From assembly GCA_016192825.1 (NCBI GenBank), contig JACPTK010000006.1, forward strand, positions 62,001 to 126,000: 64,000 nt of DNA, read 5' to 3'. The position numbers were made by a program, and so were the translations under genes. Below are positions 1-15,630 of this stretch, piece after piece. Under the pieces are notes generated by a model. That model had not been told where the DNA came from and did no database searches. It saw only the letters and a list, made by a program, of their open reading frames with translations. How positions within the stretch are numbered: the stretch's first letter is position 1; every line of letters begins with the position of its first letter. This DNA comes from Betaproteobacteria bacterium (GTDB taxonomy: Bacteria > Pseudomonadota > Gammaproteobacteria > Burkholderiales > SG8-41).

Positions 1-2
1 TT

Positions 3-158
3 TTCCAAGCAAAAGATGGCAAGAGCCAGTATTGGTATATCAACACCTTCGGCAATCAGGTGAACCTCGACATCTACGATCACCAGATAATCGATACTGA
101 ACTCATGCGCCGAGGCATACGCAAGCGCGGTGTGTTCGGCCTTGTCGGTAGCTTGTAA
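3..158 (+). CDS. C-terminal end of a truncated CDS of unknown function (…QYWYINTFGNQVNLDIYDHQIIDTELMRRGIRKRGVFGLVGSL*)
   Basis: Open frame from the window edge to TAA at 156-158. Confidence 0.4.
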   Translation, partial: FQAKDGKSQYWYINTFGNQVNLDIYDHQIIDTELMRRGIRKRGVFGLVGSL

Positions 159-230
159 GGATTACCGCGAGCGTTTGTCTCGGGGTTGGCAAAACAATTC
201 AGCTCGATAACTGTAAGAGAGGAGAACGCC

Positions 231-1226
231 ATGGGTGCAATGCATAATCAGACTATGCTTCGCTTCGTCCTCACCGCAGTCCTATGCGGCGTACTGGCGG
301 GAGAAGGAGTTGCTGGTTTCGCTGCAAGCTGGCAACCGACAAAGCCCTTGACGCTCGTGGTGCACGCTAGTCCCGGCTCGGGGGCCGATTTGTTCGCGCG
401 CCTCGTGGCCAAAATTGTGAAGGACGAGAGGCTGCTTCCGGTTGCAGTAGAAGTGCTCAACCGGACCGGAGGTCGTGGCGCCATCGCGATGAACTTCGTT
501 GCTAACAAACGTGGTGATCCCGGCGTTCTCATGGGCGTGACGACCCCCTTTATTACGGCTCCGCTACAGCAGAAGGGGTTGCCAACCTACCGTGACTTCC
601 TGCCCGTGGCCCTGATGGCTGAAGACACCAGCGCCGTGCAGGTGCTCGCTACGTCGCGTTACCACACGATCCACGATCTCATCGAAGCGGCGCGACGGCA
701 GCCGAACACCGTTACTCTCGCTTTTGGCGCGTTCGGCGGAACAGACCACATTAATGGCTTCCAGCTCGGCAAGGCAGTTGGTGCACAGTTCCGCTTCGTT
801 GCGTTCAAGGGTGGCGGGGAAACGGTCACACAGTTGCTCGGCGGGCATATTGACTTCATTACTAGCAATCCGGCCGAGACTCGCGCCTTGGCGCAAGCAG
901 GAAAGGTACGGGTTCTTGCGATTATGGGCGAGAAACGCTTAGCGGTTTTCCCGGATGTGCCCACTCTCCGGGAACTTGGAATTAACATGGGTGGCACCTT
1001 CGCGGCATTCCGAGGCTTTGTCGCGCCCGGCGGCGTGCCCGAAGAAGCGATCGAGGCGTATGGATCGCTCATGCGCAAGGTGATGGAAGCGGCCGCATGG
1101 AAGCGCTACGTGAGTGACAACGACCTCGTCGAGGAGTACCTCGGCCCAGCCCAGATGGTTCGATTCCTCGAGGAGCGCGAACGCAGCCTTGCGCGCGCGC
1201 TCGTCGAGATGGGTGCTGTGAAGTGA
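231..1226 (+). CDS. Tripartite tricarboxylate transporter (Bug/TctC) substrate-binding protein
   Basis: Signal peptide, then 'KPLTLVVHASPGSGADLFARLVAKI...' and 'AFKGGGETVTQLLGGHIDF' typical of Bug receptors. GAGGAGA RBS before ATG 231. Confidence 0.85.
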   Translation: MGAMHNQTMLRFVLTAVLCGVLAGEGVAGFAASWQPTKPLTLVVHASPGSGADLFARLVAKIVKDERLLPVAVEVLNRTGGRGAIAMNFVANKRGDPGVLMGVTTPFITAPLQQKGLPTYRDFLPVALMAEDTSAVQVLATSRYHTIHDLIEAARRQPNTVTLAFGAFGGTDHINGFQLGKAVGAQFRFVAFKGGGETVTQLLGGHIDFITSNPAETRALAQAGKVRVLAIMGEKRLAVFPDVPTLRELGINMGGTFAAFRGFVAPGGVPEEAIEAYGSLMRKVMEAAAWKRYVSDNDLVEEYLGPAQMVRFLEERERSLARALVEMGAVK

Positions 1227-1285
1227 GCCGCGAGGGCGTGCCGGTCGAGCACTTGCGCGCCCTGGGTCTCTCGGGCACCGAGTGA

Positions 1286-1438
1286 GCCGCCGCCCAAGTG
1301 CACACCTTGCGCGCGAAGCTGCTGAAGATCGGCGCGGTCATCATCCGCAACACGCGCCGCATCCGCGTGCTGCTCTCCAGCCACTATCCGTATAAGGACG
1401 CCTTTCGGCGCGTCTATCTCGCGCTCAACTCCAGTTGA
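1286..1438 (+). pseudogene. C-terminal remnant of an IS1380-like (DDE group 1) transposase
   Basis: Frame reads AAAQVHTLRAKLLKIGAVIIRNTRRIRVLLSSHYPYKDAFRRVYLALNSS*, resembling the transposase C-terminus; no upstream part present. Confidence 0.65.
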
Positions 1439-1609
1439 AGCCCGATCGAGTGCTGTCCCCGGCACACTGACAAACAACGGGGGTAAGGGGTGGTGTCGCC
1501 CGAAACGAGGCTTTTGCGCAAAAACTACTCAGCCCGCATGTCCCCATCACTATTGGACGTGCGTACCCTCAAAATCCCCCTTGCGCTGGCAACTCGTGCA
1601 ACATGCGAG

Positions 1610-2431
1610 CTAGTAGATGCGCCGCACGAGCTTGGCCTCGTGCAGGATCGTCGTCGCCAGCTCCTCGACCGACTTGCTGGTCGCGTCCAGGAAGGGGATT
1701 CCTTCCTGCCGCATGAGCGCTTCGGCCTCGCGCACCTCGAATTCGCAATTGGCGAGCGTCGCGTACTGGCTCCCGGGTCGACGCTCGTTGCGGATCTGCT
1801 GAAGCCGCTTGGGCCGTATGGACAGGCCGTAGAGCTTGCCGCGCAGCGAGCGCAGCTGCGCGGGCAGTCGCATGGTGCTGAAGTCCTCCGGGATGAGCGG
1901 GTAATTGGCGGCGCGGATGCCGAATTGCATGGCGAGGTAGAGACAGGTCGGCGTCTTGCCGCAGCGCGAGACGCCGATCAGGACGACGTCGGCATCGCTG
2001 ATCTGGCGGTTGGAGACGCCGTCGTCGTGCGACAGGGCGTAATTCACGGATTCGATGCGGTTGTGGTAATTGACGAAATCCGAGACGTTGTGAGTGCGTC
2101 CGATGGCATGCGAGGACCGGATCCCGAGCTCGCGCTCGAGGGGGGAGATGAAAATCTCGAAGCAGTCGAGAAACAAGGCGCTGGACTGGCCGATGGCTTG
2201 CGCGATCTCGGTGCGCGCGAGCGTGCTGATGACGAGCGGGCGCGCGCCGTCCGCGGTTCCCTGATGGTTGATTCTTTCCACCACTTCGCGCGCCTTTTCC
2301 AGCGAGTCCACGAACGGCAAGGTCACTTCGTTGAAGCGCACGCCGTCGAACTGGGTGAGCAGGCTGTGTCCCAGCATTTCCGCAGTAATCCCGGTGCGGT
2401 CGGATACGAAGAACGCGGTGCGCTTCTGCAT
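1610..2431 (-). CDS. ppsR: Phosphoenolpyruvate synthase regulatory protein (PSRP, DUF299)
   Basis: [29 protein letters not shown]-loop '[19 protein letters not shown]'; divergent from ppsA. Confidence 0.95.
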   Translation of the reverse strand: MQKRTAFFVSDRTGITAEMLGHSLLTQFDGVRFNEVTLPFVDSLEKAREVVERINHQGTADGARPLVISTLARTEIAQAIGQSSALFLDCFEIFISPLERELGIRSSHAIGRTHNVSDFVNYHNRIESVNYALSHDDGVSNRQISDADVVLIGVSRCGKTPTCLYLAMQFGIRAANYPLIPEDFSTMRLPAQLRSLRGKLYGLSIRPKRLQQIRNERRPGSQYATLANCEFEVREAEALMRQEGIPFLDATSKSVEELATTILHEAKLVRRIY

Positions 2432-2454
2432 CAGCGAGGCTGCCTGCGGCTTGA

Positions 2455-2466
2455 TTTACCGGTAAA
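2455..2466. promoter_or_regulatory. 12-bp perfect palindrome TTTACCGGTAAA in the divergent ppsR/ppsA promoter region
   Basis: Directly read; lies between the divergent start codons. Confidence 0.4.
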
Positions 2467-2484
2467 ATAACTTTTTTTCCTGCA

Positions 2485-6667
<4,183 letters not shown>

Positions 6668-6750
6668 GTGCCGGCGTCATGACTTCCCGCCCGCGACGCT
6701 TGCCAACCGCACCGTCGCCGCAGCGCGGCGGGTCGCGCTCCGGCGACGCG

Positions 6751-7587
6751 ATGGAGTTGTGCGGATTCAGGGCGGGGCTCGACCAGCCGTTGTTCCTGAT
6801 TGCGGGGCCGTGCGTCGTCGAGTCCCGCGACCTCGCTTTCGATACTGCGGGCGCGCTCAAGGAAATCTGTGGCCAGGTCGGGGTCCCCCTGATCTACAAG
6901 TCGTCCTACGACAAGGCCAATCGCACATCAATAAACTCCTTTCGTGGCTTGGGGATGGATAAAGGTCTTGAGATTCTGGATGAAGTCAGGAAGCGGCTCG
7001 GCGTGCCGGTCCTGACCGACGTCCACGAAATCGACGAGATCGCCGCCGTGGCGCGGGCCGTCGACGTGCTGCAAACGCCGGCCTTCCTGTGCCGCCAGAC
7101 CGATTTCATCTGCGCGGTCGCCGCGACCGGCAAGCCGGTCAACATCAAGAAGGGCCAGTTTCTTGCGCCGGGCGACATGAAAAACGTGGTGGAGAAGGCG
7201 AAGTCGGCAAGCGGGCGGGACAACATCCTGGTGTGCGAGCGCGGGGTGTCGTTCGGCTACAACAACCTCGTCTCCGACATGCGCTCGCTCGCGATCATGC
7301 GCGAGACCGGCTGTCCGGTGGTATTCGACGCGACACACTCGGTCCAGTTGCCGGGCGGGCAGGGGACCGCGAGCGGCGGCCAGCGCGAATTCGTGCCGGT
7401 GCTCGCGCGCGCCGCGGTGGCAAGCGGCATCGCGGGCCTGTTCATGGAGACGCACCCCCGGCCCGAGAAGGCGCTTTCGGACGGCCCCAACGCCTGGCCG
7501 CTGAAACTGATGAAACCCCTGCTCGAGACGCTCAAGGCGCTCGACGTCATGGTCAAGAGCCGCGGCTTTGCCGAAAGCCTGCTGTGA
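6751..7587 (+). CDS. kdsA: 3-deoxy-8-phosphooctulonate synthase
   Basis: '[25 protein letters not shown]… [26 protein letters not shown]'. Confidence 0.96.
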   Translation: MELCGFRAGLDQPLFLIAGPCVVESRDLAFDTAGALKEICGQVGVPLIYKSSYDKANRTSINSFRGLGMDKGLEILDEVRKRLGVPVLTDVHEIDEIAAVARAVDVLQTPAFLCRQTDFICAVAATGKPVNIKKGQFLAPGDMKNVVEKAKSASGRDNILVCERGVSFGYNNLVSDMRSLAIMRETGCPVVFDATHSVQLPGGQGTASGGQREFVPVLARAAVASGIAGLFMETHPRPEKALSDGPNAWPLKLMKPLLETLKALDVMVKSRGFAESLL

Positions 7588-7617
7588 GCGCGACAGCGCA
7601 ATGAAAATCGACCCTGA

Positions 7618-8913
<1,296 letters not shown>

Positions 8914-9045
8914 GGTGTGAGGCGTGAGGCGGGAGGGGTGTCAGCGGCGCCGTGCAAGCCCCGTCGTTCCGGGTTTGGCGGGTGTTGCCGGTGACGTTGC
9001 GCTGCGCCTCTGGCGCCTTGCCCTTCACCCGTCACGCATCGCCCG

Positions 9046-9354
9046 ATGAGAATGCTGACGCTTGTGCTCGCAGCGCTGATCGTGCTGATCCAGTATCCGC
9101 TGTGGCTGGGCAAGGGCAGCTGGTTGCGGGTGTGGGAGGTGGACCAGCAGATCCGCGCGCAGCGCGAGACCAACCGCCAGCTGCAGTCCCGCAACAGCGC
9201 CCTGGAAGCCGAAGTGCGCGATCTCAAGGTCGGGCTGGAAGCGATCGAGGAACGGGCCCGCAGCGAGCTCGGCATGATCCGGCAGGACGAGATATTCTTC
9301 CAGGTGCTCGAAACCGTTCCTCCCGCTCGCCTTTCCGAACCTGCAAAACCCTGA
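9046..9354 (+). CDS. ftsB: Cell division protein FtsB (septum formation initiator)
   Basis: Short TM plus coiled coil '[48 protein letters not shown]' directly after eno. Confidence 0.9.
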   Translation: MRMLTLVLAALIVLIQYPLWLGKGSWLRVWEVDQQIRAQRETNRQLQSRNSALEAEVRDLKVGLEAIEERARSELGMIRQDEIFFQVLETVPPARLSEPAKP

Positions 9355-9355
9355 G

Positions 9356-10240
9356 ATGACGGCCCCACGAGGAGCGCCTGCCGCCGAGGTGATCGACGGA
9401 ACGGCCGCGGCGCGCGAGGTTTATGCGCGGCTCAAGGCTCGCGTTACCGCGCTCGCGGCCTCGAACGTCCGTCCCGGCCTGGCGGCCATCCTGGTGGGCG
9501 ATAACGCGGCATCGAAGATCTACCTGCGCAACAAGGTTCGGGCGTGCGACGAGACCGGCGTGCGTTCCGACGTCCGCTACCTTCCGGCCGACAGTCCCCA
9601 GGACGAGGTGCTGGCGACGCTGGACGAGCTCAACCGCGATCCGAACGTGCATGGCGTCCTGCTGCAGCTGCCGCTGCCGTCTCATCTCGACGCCGTGCGC
9701 ATCCTGCAGGCCGTGTCTCCGGCGAAAGACGTTGACGGTCTCACCTGGGCAAGCCTGGGCGCGCTGGTCGCCGGCCAGCCCTCGTTCGAGCCGTGCACGC
9801 CCGCGGGCGTGGTCGCCCTCCTCGAGCGGGCCGGAGTCGGCATGGACGGCAGCCACGCGGTGGTGGTGGGACGCAGCGCGATCGTCGGCAAGCCGATGGC
9901 GCTCATGCTGATGGCGCGCGGCGCGACCGTGACGATCTGCCACAGCCGCACGCGGGGCCTGGCGGATCACGCCCGGCGCGCCGACATTCTGGTAGCGGCG
10001 GCCGGCCGGCCGCGACTCATTACCGCCGAAATGGTCAAGCCGGGCGCCGCGGTGATCGATGTCGGCATCAACCGGCTGCCGGACGGCAAGCTTGCCGGGG
10101 ACGTGGATTTCGCGGGAGTGCGCAACGTGGCCGGCTGGATCACCCCCGTGCCGGGCGGCGTCGGGCCGATGACGGTCGCCATGGTCATCGTCAACACGGT
10201 CCGGGCCGCGGAGATGCGGCTGGCGGGGAGCGCCGCATAG
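9356..10240 (+). CDS. folD: Bifunctional methylenetetrahydrofolate dehydrogenase/cyclohydrolase
   Basis: 'VGDNAASKIYLRNKVRACDETGV', 'VVVGRSAIVGKPMALMLM', 'TPVPGGVGPMTVAMVIVNT'. Confidence 0.96.
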   Translation: MTAPRGAPAAEVIDGTAAAREVYARLKARVTALAASNVRPGLAAILVGDNAASKIYLRNKVRACDETGVRSDVRYLPADSPQDEVLATLDELNRDPNVHGVLLQLPLPSHLDAVRILQAVSPAKDVDGLTWASLGALVAGQPSFEPCTPAGVVALLERAGVGMDGSHAVVVGRSAIVGKPMALMLMARGATVTICHSRTRGLADHARRADILVAAAGRPRLITAEMVKPGAAVIDVGINRLPDGKLAGDVDFAGVRNVAGWITPVPGGVGPMTVAMVIVNTVRAAEMRLAGSAA

Positions 10241-10253
10241 CGCCCGTAACCCT

Positions 10254-10400
10254 TCAGCACGAAAACGCGCTCGAGAAATTCAGCAGCAATTCCGGGCTGA
10301 AATAGCCGCGAAACGCGAAGTAAGTGACGAGGGCGGCAAGCGTGGCCAGGATCAGCCACAGCAGGATGCGTCTCGCCTGGGTCATGCGGACGTTGAGCAT
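10254..10400 (-). CDS. Small single-TM hypothetical protein
   Basis: MLNVRMTQARRILLWLILATLAALVTYFAFRGYFSPELLLNFSSAFSC; hydrophobic helix, no clear family. Confidence 0.5.
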   Translation of the reverse strand: MLNVRMTQARRILLWLILATLAALVTYFAFRGYFSPELLLNFSSAFSC

Positions 10401-10567
10401 CGCCGTAGCACCCGTGCATCCGTGGTGAGAGGGTGGCTGCATTATGGCACACGGGCTCGCGCGTTTATCGGCGCCGGACATCCCGGATGAATGGAACGCG
10501 CGCTGAAAAGCCGATGACTAACTGATTGATATAATTTTTCCTTTTTCACGAGTAGCCGGTTCTCCCT

Positions 10568-13500
10568 GTGGCCGCAGACATCATTCCCGTAGCCGGATCG
10601 GGGCTCGAATTCGAAGACCTCTATCGCCGCGAGGGCTTGCTGAAGCTCGACCGGCGCTTCCTCCACGAGCTGGCGAGCAGCGACACCGCGCTGCATGGGC
10701 AGCTGCTGCGCGCTCGAGCCGAGCCGACGATGCTGGCACCGAAGCAGGAGTCCGAATTGCTGGTCGCACTGGCGGCGCACCTGGAAGGATTCGTCGCGCG
10801 CCTGTTCGGAATCGAGGCGGAGGCGCGGGCGCTTGCCGGCAGGCATCACGAGCTCTCCCCGCTCTATGCCGCGAAGCGGCAGTTCGTGCAACGCAAGGCC
10901 ATGCACCGGGTGAAGCCCGAAGAGGCGGAAAGCGTCGACGGCCTCGCGCTGGAGCGGGCGCTCGAGCGGTCATTCGGCGAGCCGTTCACGGAGCTCGCCT
11001 TCGCGCGCCACGTCAGCCGATGGCAGGAGGACGCGGGGGCCTACGAGGCCGAGCTCGAGACCGCTTTGCGCTACGCGGCTTGGGCCGTGCATTCCGCGAT
11101 CGGGAGGAGGCGGCACCGGACGGGCGTGCTGTTCAAGGCGCCGGCCCGGCTCGATCCGCGACGCCTCGTGCCCGTCGTCACCGAAGATGGAGGCGGATAC
11201 CCGGTCCATCGCCTGGGCGAGGAAAACCTGCGGCGGCGCGAAGGGTTCAAGCTGACCGACCCCGGAGCCGACCTCACCGGCGCCCTGGACGAGGCCAACT
11301 ACTGCATCTGGTGCCACGAGCAAGGCAAGGATTCCTGCTCAAAGGGGCTGCGGGAAAAGGGCGGAACCGGAACAGGGAAGGCATCGTTCAAGAAAAGTCC
11401 ATTCGGCGTCACGCTCGCGGGCTGCCCGCTGGAAGAAAAGATCTCGGAATTCCAGAAGGCCAAGGCGGAGGGTCTCGCGATCGGCGCGCTCGCCATCATC
11501 GTGGTGGACAACCCGATGGTCGCGGCGACCGGGCATCGTATCTGCAACGATTGCATGAAGTCGTGCATCTACCAGAAGCAGGACCCGGTCAACATTCCCC
11601 AGGCCGAAACCCGGACGTTGAAGGATGTGCTCGAGCTGCCGTGGGGCTTCGAGATCTATTCGTTGCTCACGCGCTGGAACCCGCTCAACCTGCGCACGCC
11701 CTATCCCGCGGCTCCGAGCGGCAAGCGCGTCCTGATTGCCGGCATGGGTCCCGCGGGCATTGCGCTCGCGCATCATTTGATGAACGACGGCCATACCGTG
11801 GCCGGCATCGACGGGCTGAAGATCGAGCCGCTGCCCTCTGGCGTGTCCGGCGTGGACGCGCTCGGGAGGCGCGTGCCGATCCAGCCGATCCGCGACGTCC
11901 GGATGCTCTACGAAGCCCTGGATCGGCGCGTGATGGCGGGTTTCGGCGGGGTGGCGGAATACGGAATCACGGTGCGGTGGGACAAGAACTTTCTCAAGGT
12001 GCTGCGCCTGCTGCTCGAGCGCAGGCGCGAGTTCGCCTTGTTCGGGGGCGTGCGCTTCGGCGGCACGCTGACGGCGGAGGAGGCCTTCGCTGCCGGCTTC
12101 GACCATGTGGCGCTCGCCATCGGCGCCGGGCGCCCGACCGTGCTCGACCTTCCCAACGGGCTCGCGCGCGGCGTGCGCACCGCTTCAGACTTCCTGATGG
12201 CGCTGCAACTCACCGGCGCGGCGAAGCCGGACTCGATTGCCAACATGCAGTTGCGGCTGCCCGTCGTCGTGGTGGGCGGCGGGCTGACCGCGATCGACAC
12301 GGCGACCGAAGCACTTGCCTACTACCCCCTGCAGGCCGAGAAATTCCTGCAACGCTACGAGAAGCTGGCGCGCGAGCACGGCGAGACCGCGGCAAGGATC
12401 GCCTGGACCGACGAGGAAAGGGGCATCGCCGACGAATTCCTGGGCCACGCGCGAGCGCTCCGGTCGGAGCGCATGCGCGCGGTGGCCGAAGGGCGTGCGC
12501 CGCGCATCCTCGAATTGCTGCAGTCATGGGGAGGCGTCACGATCGCCTATCGCAGGCGGCTGATCGACAGCCCGTCCTATACGCTCAACCACGAGGAAGT
12601 GCACAAGGCGCTGGAAGAGGGCATCCGGTTCGCTGAAGGACTGACCCCGCTCGCCGTCGAAGTGGACGAGGACGGGCACGCCCGCGCGCTCAAGGTCTCG
12701 GTGCAGCAACGCGGCGAGGACGGCCGCTGGGCCGAAATCGGCAAGGCCGAGCTGCCGGCCAGGACGCTTTTGATCGCCGCGGGGACGCAGCCCAACACGG
12801 TCCTCGCGCGCGAGGACCCCGGCCACTTCAGGCTGGACGGCCGCTATTTCCAGGCCTGCGACGAAAACGGCGAACCGCTCGGCGTGGAGCAGGCGATATC
12901 CAAGCCGGCCCGCTCGAGCGTGCTGCTGTCGCGACGCGACGATGGCCGCTTCATGAGCTATTTTGGCGACGTTCATCCGTCCTATTTCGGCAACGTCGTG
13001 AAGGCCCTGGGCAGCGCCAAGCAGGGTTATCCGGTCGTGAGTCGCGTGCTGGAGCGCACCGGGCCGGCGTCCGGGCTGAGCGAAGAGGCGTTTATCGGCC
13101 GGCTCAACGGGGAGCTGCGCGCCACCGTGCATGAGGTGGCGCGCTTGACGCCCCTCATCGTCGAAGTCGTGGTGCGCGCGCCGCTTGCAGCGCGCCGCTT
13201 CCGGCCCGGGCAGTTCTACCGGCTTCAGAATTTTGAAACGCTGGCACCCGTTGCCGAAGAAACACGCCTCGCGATGGAAGGCATCGCCCTCACCGGCGCG
13301 TGGGTGGACCCCGGGCGCGGCCTGATCTCGCTGATCACGCTGGAAATGGGCGGCTCCTCCGACCTGTGCGTGCTGCTCAAGCCCGGCGAACCGGTGGTGG
13401 TCATGGGCCCGACCGGCGCGCCAACGGAAATCCCCTCCGGCGAAACCGTGATTCTCGCCGGCGGGGGCCTGGGAAACGCCGTGCTGTTCTCGATCGGGCA

Positions 13501-14098
13501 GGCCATGCGTCGCGCCGGCTGCCGCGTGCTCTACTTCGCCGGCTACAAGCACATGACGGACCGCTACAAGATCGCCGAGATCGAGGCGGCCGCGGACCTG
13601 GTGGTCTGGTGCTGCGACGAGGAGCCGGGTTTCACGCCCGACCGCCCGCAGGACAGGACTTTCGTCGGCACCATCGTGCAGGGCATGCACGCCTACGCCA
13701 GCGGCGCGCTCGGCGGCCAGCCGATCCCGTTCGACGCGGCGGACCGCCTGGTCGCGATCGGGTCGGACCGCATGATGGCGGCGGTGGCGCACGCGCGGCA
13801 CGACCTGCTCGAGCCCCACCTCAAGCCGGGTCACCGCGGCATCGGCTCGATCAACTCGCCCATGCAATGCATGATGAAGGAGATCTGCGCGCAGTGCCTG
13901 CAGCCGCACGTGGACCCGTCGACGGGGAAGGTGAGCTACGTGTTTTCCTGCTTCAACCAGGATCAGCCGCTCGACCTCGTGGACTGGCAGGCGCTCGATG
14001 CACGGCTGCGCCAGAACTCGGTGCAGGAAAAGCTCGCCGCCGAATGGATAGACCACTGCCTCGTGGCGGCCGGCAGGCGCAGCATGCAGCGCGTCTAG
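10568..14098 (+). CDS. Large FAD/NAD(P) oxidoreductase: GltD-like pyridine nucleotide-disulfide module fused to a PyrK/FNR-like C-terminal module
   Basis: 1176 aa; Cys clusters 'CIWCHEQGKDSC', 'CNDCMKSCIYQ'; 'LIAGMGPAGIALAHHLMNDGH'; C-terminal 'FRPGQFYRLQNF', 'ILAGGGLGNAVLFSIGQAM', 'MKEICAQCLQ'. Confidence 0.75.
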   Translation: MAADIIPVAGSGLEFEDLYRREGLLKLDRRFLHELASSDTALHGQLLRARAEPTMLAPKQESELLVALAAHLEGFVARLFGIEAEARALAGRHHELSPLYAAKRQFVQRKAMHRVKPEEAESVDGLALERALERSFGEPFTELAFARHVSRWQEDAGAYEAELETALRYAAWAVHSAIGRRRHRTGVLFKAPARLDPRRLVPVVTEDGGGYPVHRLGEENLRRREGFKLTDPGADLTGALDEANYCIWCHEQGKDSCSKGLREKGGTGTGKASFKKSPFGVTLAGCPLEEKISEFQKAKAEGLAIGALAIIVVDNPMVAATGHRICNDCMKSCIYQKQDPVNIPQAETRTLKDVLELPWGFEIYSLLTRWNPLNLRTPYPAAPSGKRVLIAGMGPAGIALAHHLMNDGHTVAGIDGLKIEPLPSGVSGVDALGRRVPIQPIRDVRMLYEALDRRVMAGFGGVAEYGITVRWDKNFLKVLRLLLERRREFALFGGVRFGGTLTAEEAFAAGFDHVALAIGAGRPTVLDLPNGLARGVRTASDFLMALQLTGAAKPDSIANMQLRLPVVVVGGGLTAIDTATEALAYYPLQAEKFLQRYEKLAREHGETAARIAWTDEERGIADEFLGHARALRSERMRAVAEGRAPRILELLQSWGGVTIAYRRRLIDSPSYTLNHEEVHKALEEGIRFAEGLTPLAVEVDEDGHARALKVSVQQRGEDGRWAEIGKAELPARTLLIAAGTQPNTVLAREDPGHFRLDGRYFQACDENGEPLGVEQAISKPARSSVLLSRRDDGRFMSYFGDVHPSYFGNVVKALGSAKQGYPVVSRVLERTGPASGLSEEAFIGRLNGELRATVHEVARLTPLIVEVVVRAPLAARRFRPGQFYRLQNFETLAPVAEETRLAMEGIALTGAWVDPGRGLISLITLEMGGSSDLCVLLKPGEPVVVMGPTGAPTEIPSGETVILAGGGLGNAVLFSIGQAMRRAGCRVLYFAGYKHMTDRYKIAEIEAAADLVVWCCDEEPGFTPDRPQDRTFVGTIVQGMHAYASGALGGQPIPFDAADRLVAIGSDRMMAAVAHARHDLLEPHLKPGHRGIGSINSPMQCMMKEICAQCLQPHVDPSTGKVSYVFSCFNQDQPLDLVDWQALDARLRQNSVQEKLAAEWIDHCLVAAGRRSMQRV

Positions 14099-14240
14099 AG
14101 TCCTTGGGTCCGACAAGCTCCTTAGGAGCGGGAAAACCGGGAAAGCGCATAGGGCGAGGATCGCGCAAAGTATCTTCGCTAATCTCGAACCGGCTCCGCG
14201 TTTCCAGGGCGCCCTCGCGCCTTGGTGGTCAGCGTTCGCT

Positions 14241-15560
14241 CTACGCGATTTCGCGCAGCACCGCGGCAAGCGTTGCGACGATCTCGTCGACCTGGCCCTT
14301 GCTGATGATGAGCGGGGGCGACAAGGCGATGATATCGCCCGTGACGCGCGTCATGACGCCTTTTTCGAAACACTTGAGGAACGCCTGGTAGCCGCGCGCG
14401 CCGGGCTTGCCCGCCTGCGGCTCGATCTCGATTCCCGCCATCAGGCCGAAATTGCGGATGTCGATCACGCGGCCCGCTCCCTTCAGGCTGTGCACCGCCT
14501 GCTCGAAATAGGGCGCGAGCTCCCGGGCGCGGTCAAATAGCTTCTCTTCGTGGTAGAGCGCGAGCGTCGCCTCGGCCGCGGCGGTGGCGAGCGGGTGACC
14601 CGAATAGGTGTAGCCATGGAAGAGCTCGACCGTGTCGGGCGGCGCACTGTTCACCACCGCGTCGTGGATTGCGCGGCTCACGATCACGCCAGCCAGGGGA
14701 ACCGCGCCGCTCGTCACGCCCTTGGCGAACGTGATCATGTCCGGCGTCACGCCGAACGTCTGCGCCGCGAAGGCATGGCCGGTGCGGCCGAACCCGGTGA
14801 TCACCTCGTCGAAAATCAGCAGCAACCCGTGCTTGTCGCAAATCGCGCGCAGCCGTTCGAGGTAGCCCTTTGGCGGCACCAGGACGCCGGTCGAGCCGGC
14901 GACCGGCTCGACGATCACCGCGGCGATATTCGACGGGTCGTGCAGCGCAACGACGCGCTCCAGGTCGTCGGCGAGATGGGCGCCCCACGCCGGCTGCCCG
15001 CGGCTGTAGGCGTTGCGCTCGAGGTTGTGGGTATGGGGCAGGTGATCGACCCGCGCGAGCAAGTTGCCGAACGCCTTGCGATTGGCCGGAATGCCCCCGA
15101 CGGAGATGCCCCCGAAGCCGGCCCCGTGATAGCCGCGCTCGCGCCCGACGAGGACGTTGCGATGCCCCTCGCCGCGGGCGCGATGACAGGCCAGCGCGAT
15201 TTTCAGCGCCGTGTCGACCGCCTCGGAGCCCGAATTGGCGAAGAACACGTGATCGAGACCCGCCGGCGCCAGCTGTGCGACGAGGGCGGCGGCACGGAAT
15301 TCGCCAGGGTGTCCCATCTGGAACAGCGGTGAGTAGTCGAGCGTTCCGGCTTGCCGGCGGATCGCCTCGACGATTTTCGGGCGGCAGTGCCCCGCGTTCA
15401 CGCACCACAGCCCCGCCGTGCCGTCGAGAATGCTGCGGCCGTCCTCGGCGGTGTAATGCATGTCCCTGGCGGAAACCAGGATGCGCGGCGCCGCCTTGAA
15501 CTGGCGGTTGGCGGTAAACGGCATCCAGAACGGCTCGAGCGGATAATCGCGTGGTGTCAT
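14241..15560 (-). CDS. Class III (omega-amino acid--pyruvate type) aminotransferase
   Basis: 'FWMPFTANRQFKAAPRIL', PLP-lysine 'ITFAKGVTSGAVPLAGVIVS'. Confidence 0.9.
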   Translation of the reverse strand: MTPRDYPLEPFWMPFTANRQFKAAPRILVSARDMHYTAEDGRSILDGTAGLWCVNAGHCRPKIVEAIRRQAGTLDYSPLFQMGHPGEFRAAALVAQLAPAGLDHVFFANSGSEAVDTALKIALACHRARGEGHRNVLVGRERGYHGAGFGGISVGGIPANRKAFGNLLARVDHLPHTHNLERNAYSRGQPAWGAHLADDLERVVALHDPSNIAAVIVEPVAGSTGVLVPPKGYLERLRAICDKHGLLLIFDEVITGFGRTGHAFAAQTFGVTPDMITFAKGVTSGAVPLAGVIVSRAIHDAVVNSAPPDTVELFHGYTYSGHPLATAAAEATLALYHEEKLFDRARELAPYFEQAVHSLKGAGRVIDIRNFGLMAGIEIEPQAGKPGARGYQAFLKCFEKGVMTRVTGDIIALSPPLIISKGQVDEIVATLAAVLREIA

Positions 15561-15630
15561 GGGCGCTACGGGAAAGTGGGTTTGACGGTATTTTGCCAGC
15601 GCCGCCCGCGTTCGGCCATACTGCGAATCG

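Noticed and set aside
14107-14126. GGGTCCGACAAGCTCCT after the large oxidoreductase resembles one arm of the 207-bp repeat's AGGAGTTTGTCGG hairpin
   Set aside because: Only one arm is present and no partner or core sequence could be found nearby; at best a decayed relic.
12524-14269. 581-aa minus-strand ORF opposite the large oxidoreductase
   Set aside because: Antisense shadow ORF; composition biased and no motif.
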